Below, piece by piece: positions 45,706 to 55,700 of a stretch of 64,000 nucleotides of DNA. A program made the position numbers and the translations under genes. The notes under the pieces are model-generated. The model was not told the origin of the DNA. It searched no databases and saw only the letters and a program-made list of their open reading frames with translations. Source of the DNA: Mesorhizobium loti R88b (lineage in GTDB: Bacteria > Pseudomonadota > Alphaproteobacteria > Rhizobiales > Rhizobiaceae); NCBI RefSeq assembly GCF_013170845.1, contig NZ_CP033367.1:3163001-3227000 (forward strand). The letters run 5' to 3'. The first letter of the stretch is position 1. The number at the start of each line of letters is the position of its first letter.

Positions 45706-46464
45706 ATGACAAACCAGCAGACAAGTACGGGTAACCCAACCAGAACCGCGATCGTGACCGGCGCCTCCAAGGGCATCGGTGCGGCGATCGCCCGGCGGCT
45801 CGCCCGCGACGGCATCGCCGTCGTCGTCAACTATGCACGGGGCCGTGCCGAAGCCGAAGCGGTCGTCGGCGCGATCGAAGCAGAAGGCGGCAAGGCGATC
45901 GCCGTGCAGGCCGATATCGCCGATCCCACGGGCATTGCCATCTTATTCGATGCCGGCGAGAAGGCCTTCGGCGGTGTCGATATCCTGGTCAACAATGCCG
46001 GCATCATGAAGCTGTCGCCGATCGCCGCGACCGACGATGCCGCGTTCGACACGCAGATCGCGATCAATCTCGGCGGCGTGTTCCGTGGCATGCGCGAAGG
46101 CGCAAAACGCCTGCGCGATGGCGGCCGCATCGTTAATTTCTCCTCGAGCGTCGTCGGCCTCTACCAGCCGGGTTACGGCGTCTATGCAGCCACCAAGGCG
46201 GCGGTCGAGGCGATGACGCACATCCTGGCCAAGGAGCTTGGCGCGCGCCGCGTCACCGTCAATGCGGTGGCGCCCGGACCGGTCGAGACCGCGCTGTTCA
46301 CGGACGGCAAGAGCGCCGCGCAGATCGAGGCGACGGCCAAGATGATCCCGCTCGGCCGGCTCGGCCAGCCCGACGACATTGCCGGCGTGGTCGCGTTCCT
46401 GGCCGGGCCGGATAGCTCTTGGGTCAACGGACAAATCATCCGCGCCAATGGCGGCGTAATCTGA
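45706..46464 (+). CDS. SDR-family oxidoreductase (FabG-like)
   Basis: This 252-residue classical SDR has TGASKGIG (about 17-24), N-N-A-G near 95, the catalytic S-S-S and Y-x-x-x-K (Y-A-A-T-K) near 165, and P-G-P-V-E-T. The start at 45706 is preceded by CGGAGAGA. It is the first of three co-directional genes with gaps of 10 and 30 bp. It is the likely target of the divergent LysR protein. Confidence 0.92.
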   Translation: MTNQQTSTGNPTRTAIVTGASKGIGAAIARRLARDGIAVVVNYARGRAEAEAVVGAIEAEGGKAIAVQADIADPTGIAILFDAGEKAFGGVDILVNNAGIMKLSPIAATDDAAFDTQIAINLGGVFRGMREGAKRLRDGGRIVNFSSSVVGLYQPGYGVYAATKAAVEAMTHILAKELGARRVTVNAVAPGPVETALFTDGKSAAQIEATAKMIPLGRLGQPDDIAGVVAFLAGPDSSWVNGQIIRANGGVI

Positions 46465-46474
46465 GGAGATGACT

Positions 46475-47365
46475 ATGAAAAAGACAATCCTGATTACCGG
46501 CGCTTCCAGCGGCTTCGGCGCGATGACGGCGCGTGCGCTGGCGCGAGCCGGCCACACCGTCTATGCCTCGATGCGCGACCCCTCGGCGCGTAGTGCTGCG
46601 GTAGCCGAGATGGAAAACTTCGCCCGTGACGAGGGTGTGGTGCTGAAGACCATCGCGCTCGACGTCACCTCCGATGCCTCGGCCGAAGCGGCGATCCAGC
46701 AGATTGTCACCGAGGCCGGCCAGCTCGACGTGCTGATCCACAATGCCGGGCATATGGGGTTCGGCCCGGCCGAGTCCTTCTTGCCCGAACAGCTGGTGCA
46801 GCTCTATGACGTCAATGTCGTCGGCACGCAGCGTGTCAACCGCGCCGCCCTGCCGCATATGCGGTCGCTCGGCCGGGCACAGATGATCTGGGTCGGTTCG
46901 AGCAGCACGCGCGGCGGCACGCCGCCGTTCCTGGCGCCTTACTTCGCCGCCAAGGCCGGCATGGACGCGCTGGCGCAGAGCTATGCGCTGGAACTCGCCC
47001 GCTTCGGCATCGAAACGACGATCGTCGTGCCGGGCGCCTTCACCAAGGGCACGGAGCACTTCCACCACGCGGCGGCTCCCGCCGATGCCGAGCGCGCCGG
47101 CGCTTATTGGTCCGGCCCATACGCCGGTGTCGATCAGCAGGTGCTGCAGGGGCTGGCATCGCTCGAGCCGGCGGATGCCGATCCGGCTGAAGTCGCGGCG
47201 GCAATCGTCGACCTCGTGGCCATGCCGTATGGCAGCCGTCCGCTGCGCGTGCATATCGATCCTTCCGACGATGGCGCCACCATCGTCAACGGCGTTGCCG
47301 ACCGCGTGCGCGCGCAACTCATGGAACGGATCGGCCTTGCCGACCTGCTTCATCCCAAAGCCTGA
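46475..47365 (+). CDS. SDR-family oxidoreductase
   Basis: This 296-residue classical SDR has TGASSGFG near the start. It has H-N-A-G in place of N-N-A-G, a catalytic S-S-S segment, Y-F-A-A-K near 160 and a long C-terminal extension. It is the second gene of the LysR-controlled operon. The ATG at 46475 is favoured because GGAG lies 7 bases before it; the ATG at 46469 is too close. Substrate unknown. Confidence 0.9.
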   Translation: MKKTILITGASSGFGAMTARALARAGHTVYASMRDPSARSAAVAEMENFARDEGVVLKTIALDVTSDASAEAAIQQIVTEAGQLDVLIHNAGHMGFGPAESFLPEQLVQLYDVNVVGTQRVNRAALPHMRSLGRAQMIWVGSSSTRGGTPPFLAPYFAAKAGMDALAQSYALELARFGIETTIVVPGAFTKGTEHFHHAAAPADAERAGAYWSGPYAGVDQQVLQGLASLEPADADPAEVAAAIVDLVAMPYGSRPLRVHIDPSDDGATIVNGVADRVRAQLMERIGLADLLHPKA

Positions 47366-47395
47366 AATCAGACCCTCAACAGAAAAGGAAAGATC

Positions 47396-47608
47396 ATGCC
47401 ATTCGCCAACATCAAGATGCCTCAGGCGGCGCTCTCCAAGGCGCAGAAGGAAGACCTCATCCATCGAACCACAGCCATGTTCGTCGACTTATTCGGCGAA
47501 GGCGTGCGGCCCTACACGATGGTGCTGGTGGAAGAAGTCGCCGACGGCGGCTACGGCCGCGCCGACGAGGTGTTCGTGATACCGGAAGCCTACCGCGCAA
47601 AAGAGTAG
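47396..47608 (+). CDS. 4-oxalocrotonate tautomerase family protein
   Basis: This 70-residue protein has the second residue Pro, which becomes the catalytic N-terminal Pro after Met removal. It shows the beta-alpha-beta layout of the family, with R-T-T-A-M-F near the usual helix and V-E-E-V. It acts as a tautomerase or isomerase of keto/enol intermediates. It is the third gene of the SDR operon. Confidence 0.88.
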   Translation: MPFANIKMPQAALSKAQKEDLIHRTTAMFVDLFGEGVRPYTMVLVEEVADGGYGRADEVFVIPEAYRAKE

Positions 47609-47639
47609 GACCGGAACAAACCTTCTGGGGACCAGTCGT

Positions 47640-47958
47640 CATATGACGACTGGTCGCTGCCTGCCGTAACGTTCACTTTGCTTGCCGGTGTCCTTTCGAT
47701 GCATGTCGGTTCCCTGAACTTCGATGCCCCCTTTGGGGCGACATGCATCAGGCGGGGGCCAGGTGGGCAGCCACGGGTTGTCCACCTGTCTCGCTTGCTT
47801 ACTCAGCGGTCCGCGGTGGGAGAGAACCACCTTCTGCAAAGTCTGCGCCAGCACCCCCACCCGGACCTCCGCCGGGGCGAGCCACGGGTCTCGCCCGTCC
47901 TTCGGCCCCCCAAGGAGGAGGTAGGGAGCTCCGCTTTTCGCGTCTCCACAGCCTGCGT
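47640..47958. other. GC-rich intergenic stretch with strong hairpins, no protein gene
   Basis: A perfect 11-bp pair GATGCATGTCG/CGACATGCATC spans 47698-47749 around a CCCCTTTGGGG core. Further pairs (CAGGTGG/CCACCTG near 47760-47790 and GGGCGAG/CTCGCCC near 47875-47895) make it highly structured on either strand. Long frames here look spurious. It may be an assembly of REP-type palindromes, or a structured trailer of the precursor gene to its right. Confidence 0.5.
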
Positions 47959-48066
47959 TCAGGTTTTCTCGGGCGCCTGGGAGTCGTTGGAATTGGTTGT
48001 CTGGGCCGTTACGGCCGAGAGTTTCTGGTGCTTTGCCAGCACCGGTTTGACGTAAGCTCTTTTCAT
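47959..48066 (-). CDS. Putative RiPP precursor peptide (lasso-type leader), 35 residues
   Basis: The peptide starts MKRAYVKPVLAKHQKLSAVT and continues with a short polar tail (A-Q-T-T-N-S-N-D-S-Q-A-P-E-K-T). The leader carries Y-x-x-P followed by L at +2 and a conserved Thr near the leader end. These features are recognised by the PqqD-like element of lasso-peptide systems and are also seen in orphan rhizobial precursor families. GGGGA lies 7 bases before the ATG. The core lacks an obvious Gly1 ring residue, so the lasso product is doubtful. No B1/B2 processing genes are in view. A LysR gene ends 80 bp upstream on the same strand. Confidence 0.55.
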   Translation of the reverse strand: MKRAYVKPVLAKHQKLSAVTAQTTNSNDSQAPEKT

Positions 48067-48146
48067 CGACTGTCCCCACCCAATGTGTGCGGACATTGGT
48101 GTGCCAAACCGCGCCGGAGTCAACAGCCCGGCTCAAGTCGCGCGGC

Positions 48147-49070
48147 CTATGCTCCGTTTTGGTCCATCCTGGACATCCCAACCCAGTCGGCCGTCACCTC
48201 GGCAAACAGCCAGTCGCGGAACGCCCTGATCTTCTTCTGGCGCAACGCGCCTTCGGGATAGACGAGGTAGTAGCTGGCTGCCGATTTCAGCGCGAGGTCG
48301 AACGGCCGCACCAGACGGCCTGCCGCGAGATCGGCCGAGACCAGCGCGCTGCGGCCGAGCAGAACGCCTTCGCCATGCACCGCCGCCTCGACGGCGAAGG
48401 TGGCGGAATCGAAGCGCACGCCGCGTTTGGGGTCGATGCCCTCGACGCCAGCCTGTTGCAGCCATGTCGCCCAGTCGATGCGAAAGGCGTCATGGATCAG
48501 CTTGTGGTGCCTGAGATCACCGGGCTGGCGCAGCGGATGGTCGCCCGCCAGCAATTCCGGGCTGCAGACGGGGAAGACCTCCTCGTCGGCGAGAAACTCC
48601 ACCGTCACGCCGGTGTAGCCGCCCTTGCCATAGCGGATGGCGATGTCGATGCCGTCGCTGACGAAATCGGCCAGCACGCCAGAGGTCGCCAGCCGCACGT
48701 CGATATCGGCATTGGCACGGTGGAAGCGATGCAGCCTTGGCACCAGCCAGCGGCCGGCGAAGCCGTCCGATGTGCTGACACTGAGGATACGCGTCGAGCG
48801 GTCGGGCGTGGCGGCGATGGTGGCGGCGGCGATCTGGTCGAGCGCCTTGCCGACCTCCAAGGCGTAGGCGGCACCCACGGCGGTCAGGCGCACGGACCTC
48901 GTGCCGCGATCGAACAGCTGGATGCCCAGCCTGTCCTCGATGTTGCGGATGGCGCGGCTGACCGCGCCATGGGTGAGATTGAGCTCGTCCGCCGCCCTGG
49001 AGAAACTCAGATGCCGGGCGGCGGCGTCGAAGGCGGGCAGAGCGGTGAGGGGCGGCAATCTGCGCGGCAT
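48147..49070 (-). CDS. LysR-family regulator, GcvA-like
   Basis: This 307-residue protein starts MPRRLPPLTALPAFDAAARH, the typical GcvA/AmpR-subgroup opening. The helix-turn-helix has N-L-T-H-G-A-V-S-R-A-I, and an effector domain follows. It is divergent from DUF1127 and NmrA-like genes and upstream of the putative RiPP precursor. The start at 49070 is chosen on this opening; 13 further residues can be read. Confidence 0.9.
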   Translation of the reverse strand: MPRRLPPLTALPAFDAAARHLSFSRAADELNLTHGAVSRAIRNIEDRLGIQLFDRGTRSVRLTAVGAAYALEVGKALDQIAAATIAATPDRSTRILSVSTSDGFAGRWLVPRLHRFHRANADIDVRLATSGVLADFVSDGIDIAIRYGKGGYTGVTVEFLADEEVFPVCSPELLAGDHPLRQPGDLRHHKLIHDAFRIDWATWLQQAGVEGIDPKRGVRFDSATFAVEAAVHGEGVLLGRSALVSADLAAGRLVRPFDLALKSAASYYLVYPEGALRQKKIRAFRDWLFAEVTADWVGMSRMDQNGA

Positions 49071-49274
49071 GATCTCGACCTGTGAGCGTTGCTCACAAAT
49101 CCTGCACAAAGAGTCGTTTGTCGTAAAGCCCGGAAATCCACAATATCAGGACGTACCGGCGCACAGACTTCAAGTTCACGATGCGCCTCATGAGCAGACA
49201 CAGTGTGAGCGATCGTCATGCTCGTCCTTGGGCGGCAGAGGCAAGCTTGCGCCAGGAAACACAGGAGACGGACA

Positions 49275-49457
49275 ATGAGCTTGACCCTTGGACCCATCGG
49301 CACCGCAATGAGCGGCCTTGCCATACGCAGCTCGGCGGCGTTCGAGCGCCGCCGCGCGCTGCGCCGGGTTGCCCGGCTTTCCGACCACCGCTTGCAGGAT
49401 ATCGGTCTGGAGCGCGACTGGGACGGTTCCATCCTGCGCAACGGGAGGGGAATATGA
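49275..49457 (+). CDS. DUF1127 small protein
   Basis: This 60-residue Arg-rich protein has the family's C-terminal D-I-G-L-x-R-x-D segment (L-S-D-H-R-L-Q-D-I-G-L-E-R-D). Small DUF1127 proteins in alphaproteobacteria are often tied to RNA turnover and to phosphate or carbon stress. Its stop codon overlaps the next gene's start (ATGA), so translation is coupled. Confidence 0.82.
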   Translation: MSLTLGPIGTAMSGLAIRSSAAFERRRALRRVARLSDHRLQDIGLERDWDGSILRNGRGI

Positions 49458-50350
49458 GCAGCACCCTGATCATCGGAGCGACGGGGCTTCTGGGCGCAGA
49501 GATGGCGAAGGCCAGCGCAGGCAATGGCGACCATGTGCATGTTCTGCTCCGGCCCTCGACAGCAGCCAATGAAGCACGGATACGCCCGCTGAGAGACATC
49601 GGCGCCACGGTGCATATCGGCGATCTCGACGACTATGACAGCCTTATGCGCGCCGTCGGCCAGGTGGATCGCGTCATCAGTTCGGTGCATGTCGGTTCGG
49701 CCAGCGAGATGACGCTGGTGCGGGCTGTAAAAGATGCGGGCGTCTCCCGCTATGTGCCTTCCGCCGGTTTCGGCCTCGACTTTGCCGCCGCCGCACCCGG
49801 CTCGATAGAACCTCTCGATATCAAGAGGGCTGTCTTCGACGCGGTCAGGCAGGCCGATCTGCCCTATACGGTGATCTACACCAACGGCTTCTTCTCGACC
49901 TGGCTGGCCACGCTTGGCGACCTGACCCGCTTCGGCTCGGCGCCCCTGCCGCCGGATGAGGTGACGCTCTATGGCGAGGGCAATGTGCTGGCGACCTTCG
50001 TCAGCGAAAAGGACATCGCCGCCGTCACCATGCGCGCGCTGGAGGATCCCAATGCTGTCCGCCGCGAAATCCGCATTGCGCAAAACAGGGTCACGCAGAG
50101 CGCGATGATCGATCTCTGGCGCCAGGTCAGCGGCCGCTCGCCGCGCATCGCGAGGATGAGTGCGGAGGAGCTTGAAGCGCTGATCGCGGTGGCGCCCGGC
50201 CTTGGTTTGCTCAGGGCATTCTGGATCCGCGGCGAGACCGCGCTGGAGACGGACACTCCGGAAGCGGGAGTGCTTTATCCGGAACTGCGGTTTGAGAGCA
50301 TTGAGAGTGCTTTTGTGGCGATGGCGGGGAAGGGTGGAAGGACTGGGTGA
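49454..50350 (+). CDS. NmrA/HSCARG-like NAD(P)-binding protein
   Basis: This 298-residue atypical SDR has a Rossmann start G-A-T-G-L-L-G and G-D-L-D-D-Y near residue 56. It is like isoflavone-reductase/aromatic-alcohol-reductase proteins. The start at 49454 overlaps the DUF1127 stop, which links a tiny RNA-binding-type protein to a redox protein. The divergent LysR is the probable regulator. Confidence 0.87.
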   Translation: MSSTLIIGATGLLGAEMAKASAGNGDHVHVLLRPSTAANEARIRPLRDIGATVHIGDLDDYDSLMRAVGQVDRVISSVHVGSASEMTLVRAVKDAGVSRYVPSAGFGLDFAAAAPGSIEPLDIKRAVFDAVRQADLPYTVIYTNGFFSTWLATLGDLTRFGSAPLPPDEVTLYGEGNVLATFVSEKDIAAVTMRALEDPNAVRREIRIAQNRVTQSAMIDLWRQVSGRSPRIARMSAEELEALIAVAPGLGLLRAFWIRGETALETDTPEAGVLYPELRFESIESAFVAMAGKGGRTG

Positions 50351-50510
50351 GCCGGCTACGTGGCAAACGCCAGCGTTCTGTCACACCCCCCTCTGTCCTG
50401 CCGGACAGAGGGGGGTGTGAAGGAACTCAACGCATGGCAGTCATCACTGCGACTGTTGACCCAACCGTCCATCCGGCCGATAGGTCCGCGCGAACAGCCT
50501 GAGACCTGCA

Positions 50511-51611
50511 ATGACCGACCTCAAAGACGCAACCCGCAATTCCGACGCTACCTGGCAGGACGATGTCCGCGAGGGCGTGCGCCACGTCCGCGATCTCGAC
50601 CGCCTGCCGCTGTCGCCCGCCGAGCGCGCGGCAGCCCAAGCTGCCGCCACACTCCACAAGGTGCGGGCGCCGAAAGCATATCTCGACCTGATCGACTGGA
50701 ACGACCCGGCCGATCCGATCCGGGCGCAGGTCATTCCGTCGCCCGATGAGCTGGTGGAAACGGAGGGCGAACTTGGCGACCCGATCGCCGACCATGAATT
50801 CAGCCCGGTGCCGCGCCTGACGCATCGCCATGCCGACCGGGTGCTGCTGTTCCCGACCTATCAATGCGCGGTCTATTGCCGGTTCTGCTTCCGCAAGGAA
50901 TCGCTGACCTCGATCGGCCGCGGCTATACGCGTGAGGCGCTGGAGCCGGCGCTGGCCTATATCGCGGACCATCCCGAAATCCGCGAGGTGATCCTGACCG
51001 GCGGCGATCCGCTGTCGCTGCCCGACAAGGCGCTGGCCGAAATCCGCGCCCGGATTGAGGCGATCGCCCATGTGCGGCTGTTGCGCATCCACACCCGCGT
51101 GCCGGTGGCGCTGCCGTCGCGCATCACGGCGGGGCTGGTCGAAGCGCTGCAGGGCCGCCTGATCGTCACTGTCGTGACCCATTTCAATCATGCACGCGAG
51201 ATCACCGATGCGACCGAGGCGGCCTGCCGGACGATGCGGCAGGCAGGCTTCGTGCTGCTCAACCAGAGCGTCCTGCTCAAGGGCGTCAACGACAGCGTCG
51301 AGGTGCTGGAAGAGCTCTGCCGCGAGCTGATGTACCGGCTGGGGGTAAAACCCTATTACCTGCACCATGGCGACCTGGCGCGCGGCATGGCGCACCGGCG
51401 CACCACCATCGCGCAGGGCCAGGCGCTGGTTGAGGCGCTGCGCGCACGGCTGTCGGGCATCTGCAACCCGGTCTATGTGCTCGACCTGCCGGAAGGCGGC
51501 GGCAAGGTGCCGCTGGGGCCGTGTCATGTCGAGGCGCGGGAGGGGGAGGACTGGCGCATTCGCGGGCTGGATGGCGCGGTGAGGGATTATACCGAGGTGG
51601 TGAGCGAATAG
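50511..51611 (+). CDS. Radical SAM lysine 2,3-aminomutase-family protein (KamA/EpmB-like)
   Basis: This 366-residue protein has the radical SAM Cys triad C-x3-C-x2-C at Cys119, Cys123 and Cys126 (C-A-V-Y-C-R-F-C). It has T-G-G-D-P-L and the PLP-lysine region E-G-G-G-K-V-P-L that corresponds to the G-G-G-G-K motif of lysine 2,3-aminomutase. Shorter members (EpmB) make beta-lysine for elongation factor P; longer KamA proteins make free beta-lysine. No efp or epmA is in view. It converges on the PPTase/GNAT/Pls cluster with 3 bp between stops. Confidence 0.87.
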   Translation: MTDLKDATRNSDATWQDDVREGVRHVRDLDRLPLSPAERAAAQAAATLHKVRAPKAYLDLIDWNDPADPIRAQVIPSPDELVETEGELGDPIADHEFSPVPRLTHRHADRVLLFPTYQCAVYCRFCFRKESLTSIGRGYTREALEPALAYIADHPEIREVILTGGDPLSLPDKALAEIRARIEAIAHVRLLRIHTRVPVALPSRITAGLVEALQGRLIVTVVTHFNHAREITDATEAACRTMRQAGFVLLNQSVLLKGVNDSVEVLEELCRELMYRLGVKPYYLHHGDLARGMAHRRTTIAQGQALVEALRARLSGICNPVYVLDLPEGGGKVPLGPCHVEAREGEDWRIRGLDGAVRDYTEVVSE

Positions 51612-51614
51612 GCG

Positions 51615-52283
51615 CTAGCGCGTATCTCCATCGACAAACGCCAACACCACAACACGCGGGGCAGTACAGTAGACGAGGCTGGCGCTGCGGCCTGTCGTTG
51701 TCGTCGCGCGGCCAGCCTTGAGGTCGACGGCGATATCCTCATAGCCCAGCACCTGGCGGTCCAGCGGATAGGCTGCCTTGTAGACCGCTTCCTTGGCGGC
51801 AAACAGGATGCGGCCGGCAAGATGCCGGTCGACCGTCTCCGTCCGATCCGCTGGACTAGCAACGAGCGCGAAAATGTCGTCGGGCAGGGGCAGGGCAGGC
51901 TCGACGTCGATGCCGAGCGAGCGGATCCGACCAATCTCTGCAACCGCCGCCACGGCCATGTCGTCATCATGCGCGAGCGAACCCGTGATCCCGCCGGGCC
52001 ATGCGGGCGCGCCGGATGGCGTGCGCAGGAGGGCGAAATCGTTGACGCCGGCATCCGCCAGCAGCCCGTGCACGATCCGCCGCGCCGCGCCGCTCGCCCT
52101 GCGCATGGCTGGCCGACGCGCGGGAATGGAGCACGCCTCCTCGGGCAAGAGGTGGGTCTCATCTCCGTCACGTATGAGCCGGCATCCGGTGCGGATCCCG
52201 TTCGGGGCGATGGCGGCCAGCGCCTGCGCGAGCGCGGTTTCCTCGGGCAGATCCGGGGGCGAAGGATTCGCGGGAAGCGTCAT
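51615..52283 (-). CDS. 4'-phosphopantetheinyl transferase (EntD-type)
   Basis: This 222-residue protein has the family motifs G-S-L-A-H (His105), G-I-D-V-E (Asp126, Glu128) and F-A-A-K-E-A-V-Y-K (Lys164, Glu165, Lys169). It activates carrier domains of peptide synthetases, here most likely the carrier domain of the Pls-like NRPS. It overlaps the GNAT gene by 4 bp, so the three genes form one operon. Confidence 0.92.
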   Translation of the reverse strand: MTLPANPSPPDLPEETALAQALAAIAPNGIRTGCRLIRDGDETHLLPEEACSIPARRPAMRRASGAARRIVHGLLADAGVNDFALLRTPSGAPAWPGGITGSLAHDDDMAVAAVAEIGRIRSLGIDVEPALPLPDDIFALVASPADRTETVDRHLAGRILFAAKEAVYKAAYPLDRQVLGYEDIAVDLKAGRATTTTGRSASLVYCTAPRVVVLAFVDGDTR

Positions 52284-52759
52284 CGGCCGGTCGATGCAGC
52301 GAGGGCGAGATCGGCGATCATTTCGCCGTCCTCGTCGAGCCCTTGTTCGACGAAACCGGCGGCGCGATAGAGCTGCCGTGCCGCTTCATTCTCCGGCTCG
52401 TAGCAGATGGAAACGTGCCTGATGTGGCCGAGCCCCCGGATTTCGCCCAGCACTTCACGCAAGGCGGCCTTGCCGTAGCCTCTGCCTTGCCAGGCGCGGT
52501 CGATCATGAAGCGGTAGATCCGCGCCTCGTCGTCGTCGCGTGGCGCCTCATACATCAGGAAGCCGACGACACGATCCCCGGCCATGACGACGCGCGGCCG
52601 TGCGTCCCTGTCGGTCTTGGCTTCGCGCAGCGAATCCGCATTGCTGGCGACGAAACCCACCTGCTCGGGCGCCAGCTGCAGTGCTGTGACCAAGGCGCGA
52701 TTGGCCGGGGTCACCGGGCCGATCCGGATGTCGATTGTGCTTCCGGATCGCTCTGTCAC
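52280..52759 (-). CDS. GNAT-family N-acetyltransferase
   Basis: This 159-residue protein has the acetyl-CoA pyrophosphate-binding Q/R-x-x-G-x-G/A motif (Q-G-R-G-Y-G-K) near residue 92 and the C-terminal A-R-Q-L-Y-R-A-A-G-F segment. It is the middle gene between the NRPS and the PPTase. Acetylation of a monomer or polymer amino group, or self-protection, is inferred from context only. Confidence 0.88.
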   Translation of the reverse strand: MTERSGSTIDIRIGPVTPANRALVTALQLAPEQVGFVASNADSLREAKTDRDARPRVVMAGDRVVGFLMYEAPRDDDEARIYRFMIDRAWQGRGYGKAALREVLGEIRGLGHIRHVSICYEPENEAARQLYRAAGFVEQGLDEDGEMIADLALAASTGR

Positions 52760-52788
52760 GTTGCCTCCGATACTATCGGGACCTGATG

Positions 52789-55700
52789 TCAGACCCTGGA
52801 GCCGTCATCCGAAATCGGCTCGACGAACCGGTGCAGCTTGGCCGGGTTGCCGCGCCAGATCGTGTTGGGCTCCAGCTCTTCGCCCTTCATGACGAAGGAA
52901 TCCGCATCGACCATCGATCCCTTGCCCATCACGACACCGTAATGGATAAAGGAGGACGGTCCAAGCGTGCAGCCATCGCCGATGCGGATGTAGTCGGACT
53001 TGAAGGCGCCTTCTTCCAGCGAATGGGCCTGGATGACCGAGCCCTCGTTCAGCGTGACGTCATCGCCGATCTCCACCAGGGAACGTTCGGTCAGGTTGGC
53101 GCCGCCGTCATAGACTCTGCTGCCGACCTTGACGCCCAGCAGGCGCAGGATCATCGGCCGGAACGGCGTGCCGGCGAACAGGTTCACGATCGGCGAATCC
53201 GCCAGCTTCCAGTGGCGTTCGTGGCGCCAGAACGCGACATCATGGACCGTCGTGATCTGAGGCTTCAGCCTCCTGAAACCAAGGCTTGCCCGCTCGACAA
53301 AAATGTAGAACGGAATGGCGATCACCGAGGTCAGGATCACGGCGACGAACAGGGCGACCTCCGCCCATTCGGTATAGTAGTTCAGCGCGCGGTCCCAGAT
53401 CGCCAGCGTGACGAACAGCACGACCCATTGCGTTGCCATGAACAGGAGGATCGTCACCAGGTTGTGGCGGTTCTTGAACGGGATGCGCTTGCGCCGGTCG
53501 GCCTCGTCGACGCCGGCGATGAGTTCCTTGTCGCGGTTGACCATGCGGGGGATTTCAAAGGCAGGTGACCCCAGGAGCCCGACATTCTCGCGCACCGGCC
53601 CGTCGATGGGGATCATCACCTTGGTGCCGAGCAGGACGTTGTCGCCCGTGCGCCCGTCCGGCGGATAGTAGATGTTGTTGCCGAGATAGTTGCGCTCGCC
53701 GATCCGTGTCGGCTCAAGCCGGAATGCCGTGGCGGACTTGTGCATGTTGATCATGAACAGGCCGTCCGACACCATGGTCCCGGTGCCGATCTCGCACAGA
53801 AGCGGGTTTTCGTGCTGCTGGTTGGAGCCGAAGTTGGAGCCGGTCTGCACCACCTTGTTGAGGTTCCAGCCGATGGCCTGCATGTAGTAGACGATGGCCG
53901 AGGAGTCGCCGAACAGCAGTCCCAGCACACGCGAGTTGCTGGAGAATTCGGAGACGGTCTGCAGCCAGTAGCGGAAGCCGTAGAGCGTATAGGTGCGGCC
54001 GGGCTTGAGGATCAGGCTGATGACGCGCGGCACCACCGTGGCAGCGAAAAAGGCGAGCGCGACATAGCCGAAAAGCGTGACCGTCGTGCCGATTGCGACC
54101 AGACCGATCGTCTCCTCATAGTCGTCGCCGACATACTCCCAATAGGTGTGGAACAGGAGCGGCAGCGGGGTGACAAGCAAAAACAACCCCACCAGTTGAA
54201 GGGCTTCATAGAGGAAGCGCCGGACCTGGTAGGGGTTTACGTTGCGCACCTTGCAATAGTCGGCCGTGGTCGGCACGGCCGGCGATCCATGCCAGTGCTC
54301 GCCGTCCGGAATGCTTTGTCCGCGCTGCAGCGAGGATGAATGGCCGAGCTGGCCGCCATCGCCGATCGAGGTGTCGATGTCGAGCGTGGAGCCGACGCCG
54401 ACAAAGGCATCGCGGCCGATGGTCAGCGGCCCGGTGTGGATGTAGCCGGCCTGGGCCCGATAGCCGAGGATCATCGATTCCTTGCGCAGGATGGTGTTGG
54501 CGCCGACCGAAATGAGATCCGTGCAGACGGGCACGGAACGCGATTCGATGACGGCGTTGTGGCCGAGCTTGGTGCCGAGCAGCCGCAGATACATGCTGTA
54601 GAGCGGGCTGCCGCGGAACAGCACGACAGGTGCCGAGCGGATCAGCGTCTTGACGACCCAGAAGCGGTAGTAGCGCCATCCCCAGATGGGAAACGTCTCG
54701 GCCTTCCAGCGGCCGATGAGCACCCATTTGGCGGCAACGGCAAAGCCCGACATGCCGAAGAACACGCCGGCCGAAAGCGCCACGCACCTGACGTAGAGTT
54801 GCAGCGGCTCGTCGAGCGCGTCATAGACCCAGTTGAGGCCGGTGTTGATCGCCCACAGCGCGACATAGCTGTAGGCGAGGTAGAACGAAAGCTGGGCCAT
54901 GCCGCAGGTCCAGTAGACAAGATTCGAGGCCCGGCGGGTCAGCACAGGCTCGAAGGTCGCCGTCGTCATCTCGCCTGGAATCGCCAGATGCTTGGCCAGG
55001 CGCGCGACCGTCGGATAGAGATAGATGTCGCGCATCGACGTCGTCGCCCATTCCTTGCGGGTGCGAACGCGGGCGCAGAAATGCGCCATCAGCAGCGAGT
55101 TGGCGCCGAGATCGTCGAAGAAATTGTCCTCGACGGACACCTCCTCGAATTTCAGGACCGCGGCCAGCGCATCGGCCAGGAAACGCTCGTCGTCATTGCC
55201 GGGCGCCACCATGGCGCGGTCGGCCGAAAGCCTGGTGCTGGTCGGCTTCGGCAGCTGGCGAAGGTCGACCTTGTTGGACACCGTCATCGGGATTGCCGGC
55301 AGTTCCTCCAGATAGGAGGGCACCATGTAATCGGGCAGGCGGCGCTTCATCACCTGGGCAATGTCGGCGCGCGAGATCGCCGGCTGGCCTGCCTTCGCTG
55401 CGTAATAGGCGACAAGCTCGACGCGGCCGGGCTCGATCTCCCAGGTGGTGACGGCGGCCTGCGCGATCTCGGGCTGGTCGAGCAGCACGGCCTCGATTTC
55501 GCCCAGCTCGATGCGGTAGCCACGGATCTTCACCTGCGTGTCGATGCGCCCGGCATATTCGATCTCGCCGTCATCGTTGATCCGGCCAAGGTCGCCGGTG
55601 CGGTAGATGCGCTTTGACGGGTTGTTGGGCAGGCCGACGAAATCGGCGATGAATTTCTGCTCCGTCAGGTCTTGCCTGTTGAGGTAGCCGACCGCCAGGC

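Noticed and set aside
47639..48181. Minus-strand 180-residue frame across the structured region
   Set aside because: Composition is that of hairpin DNA; the RiPP-like gene lies within it in a different frame and has its own ribosome site.
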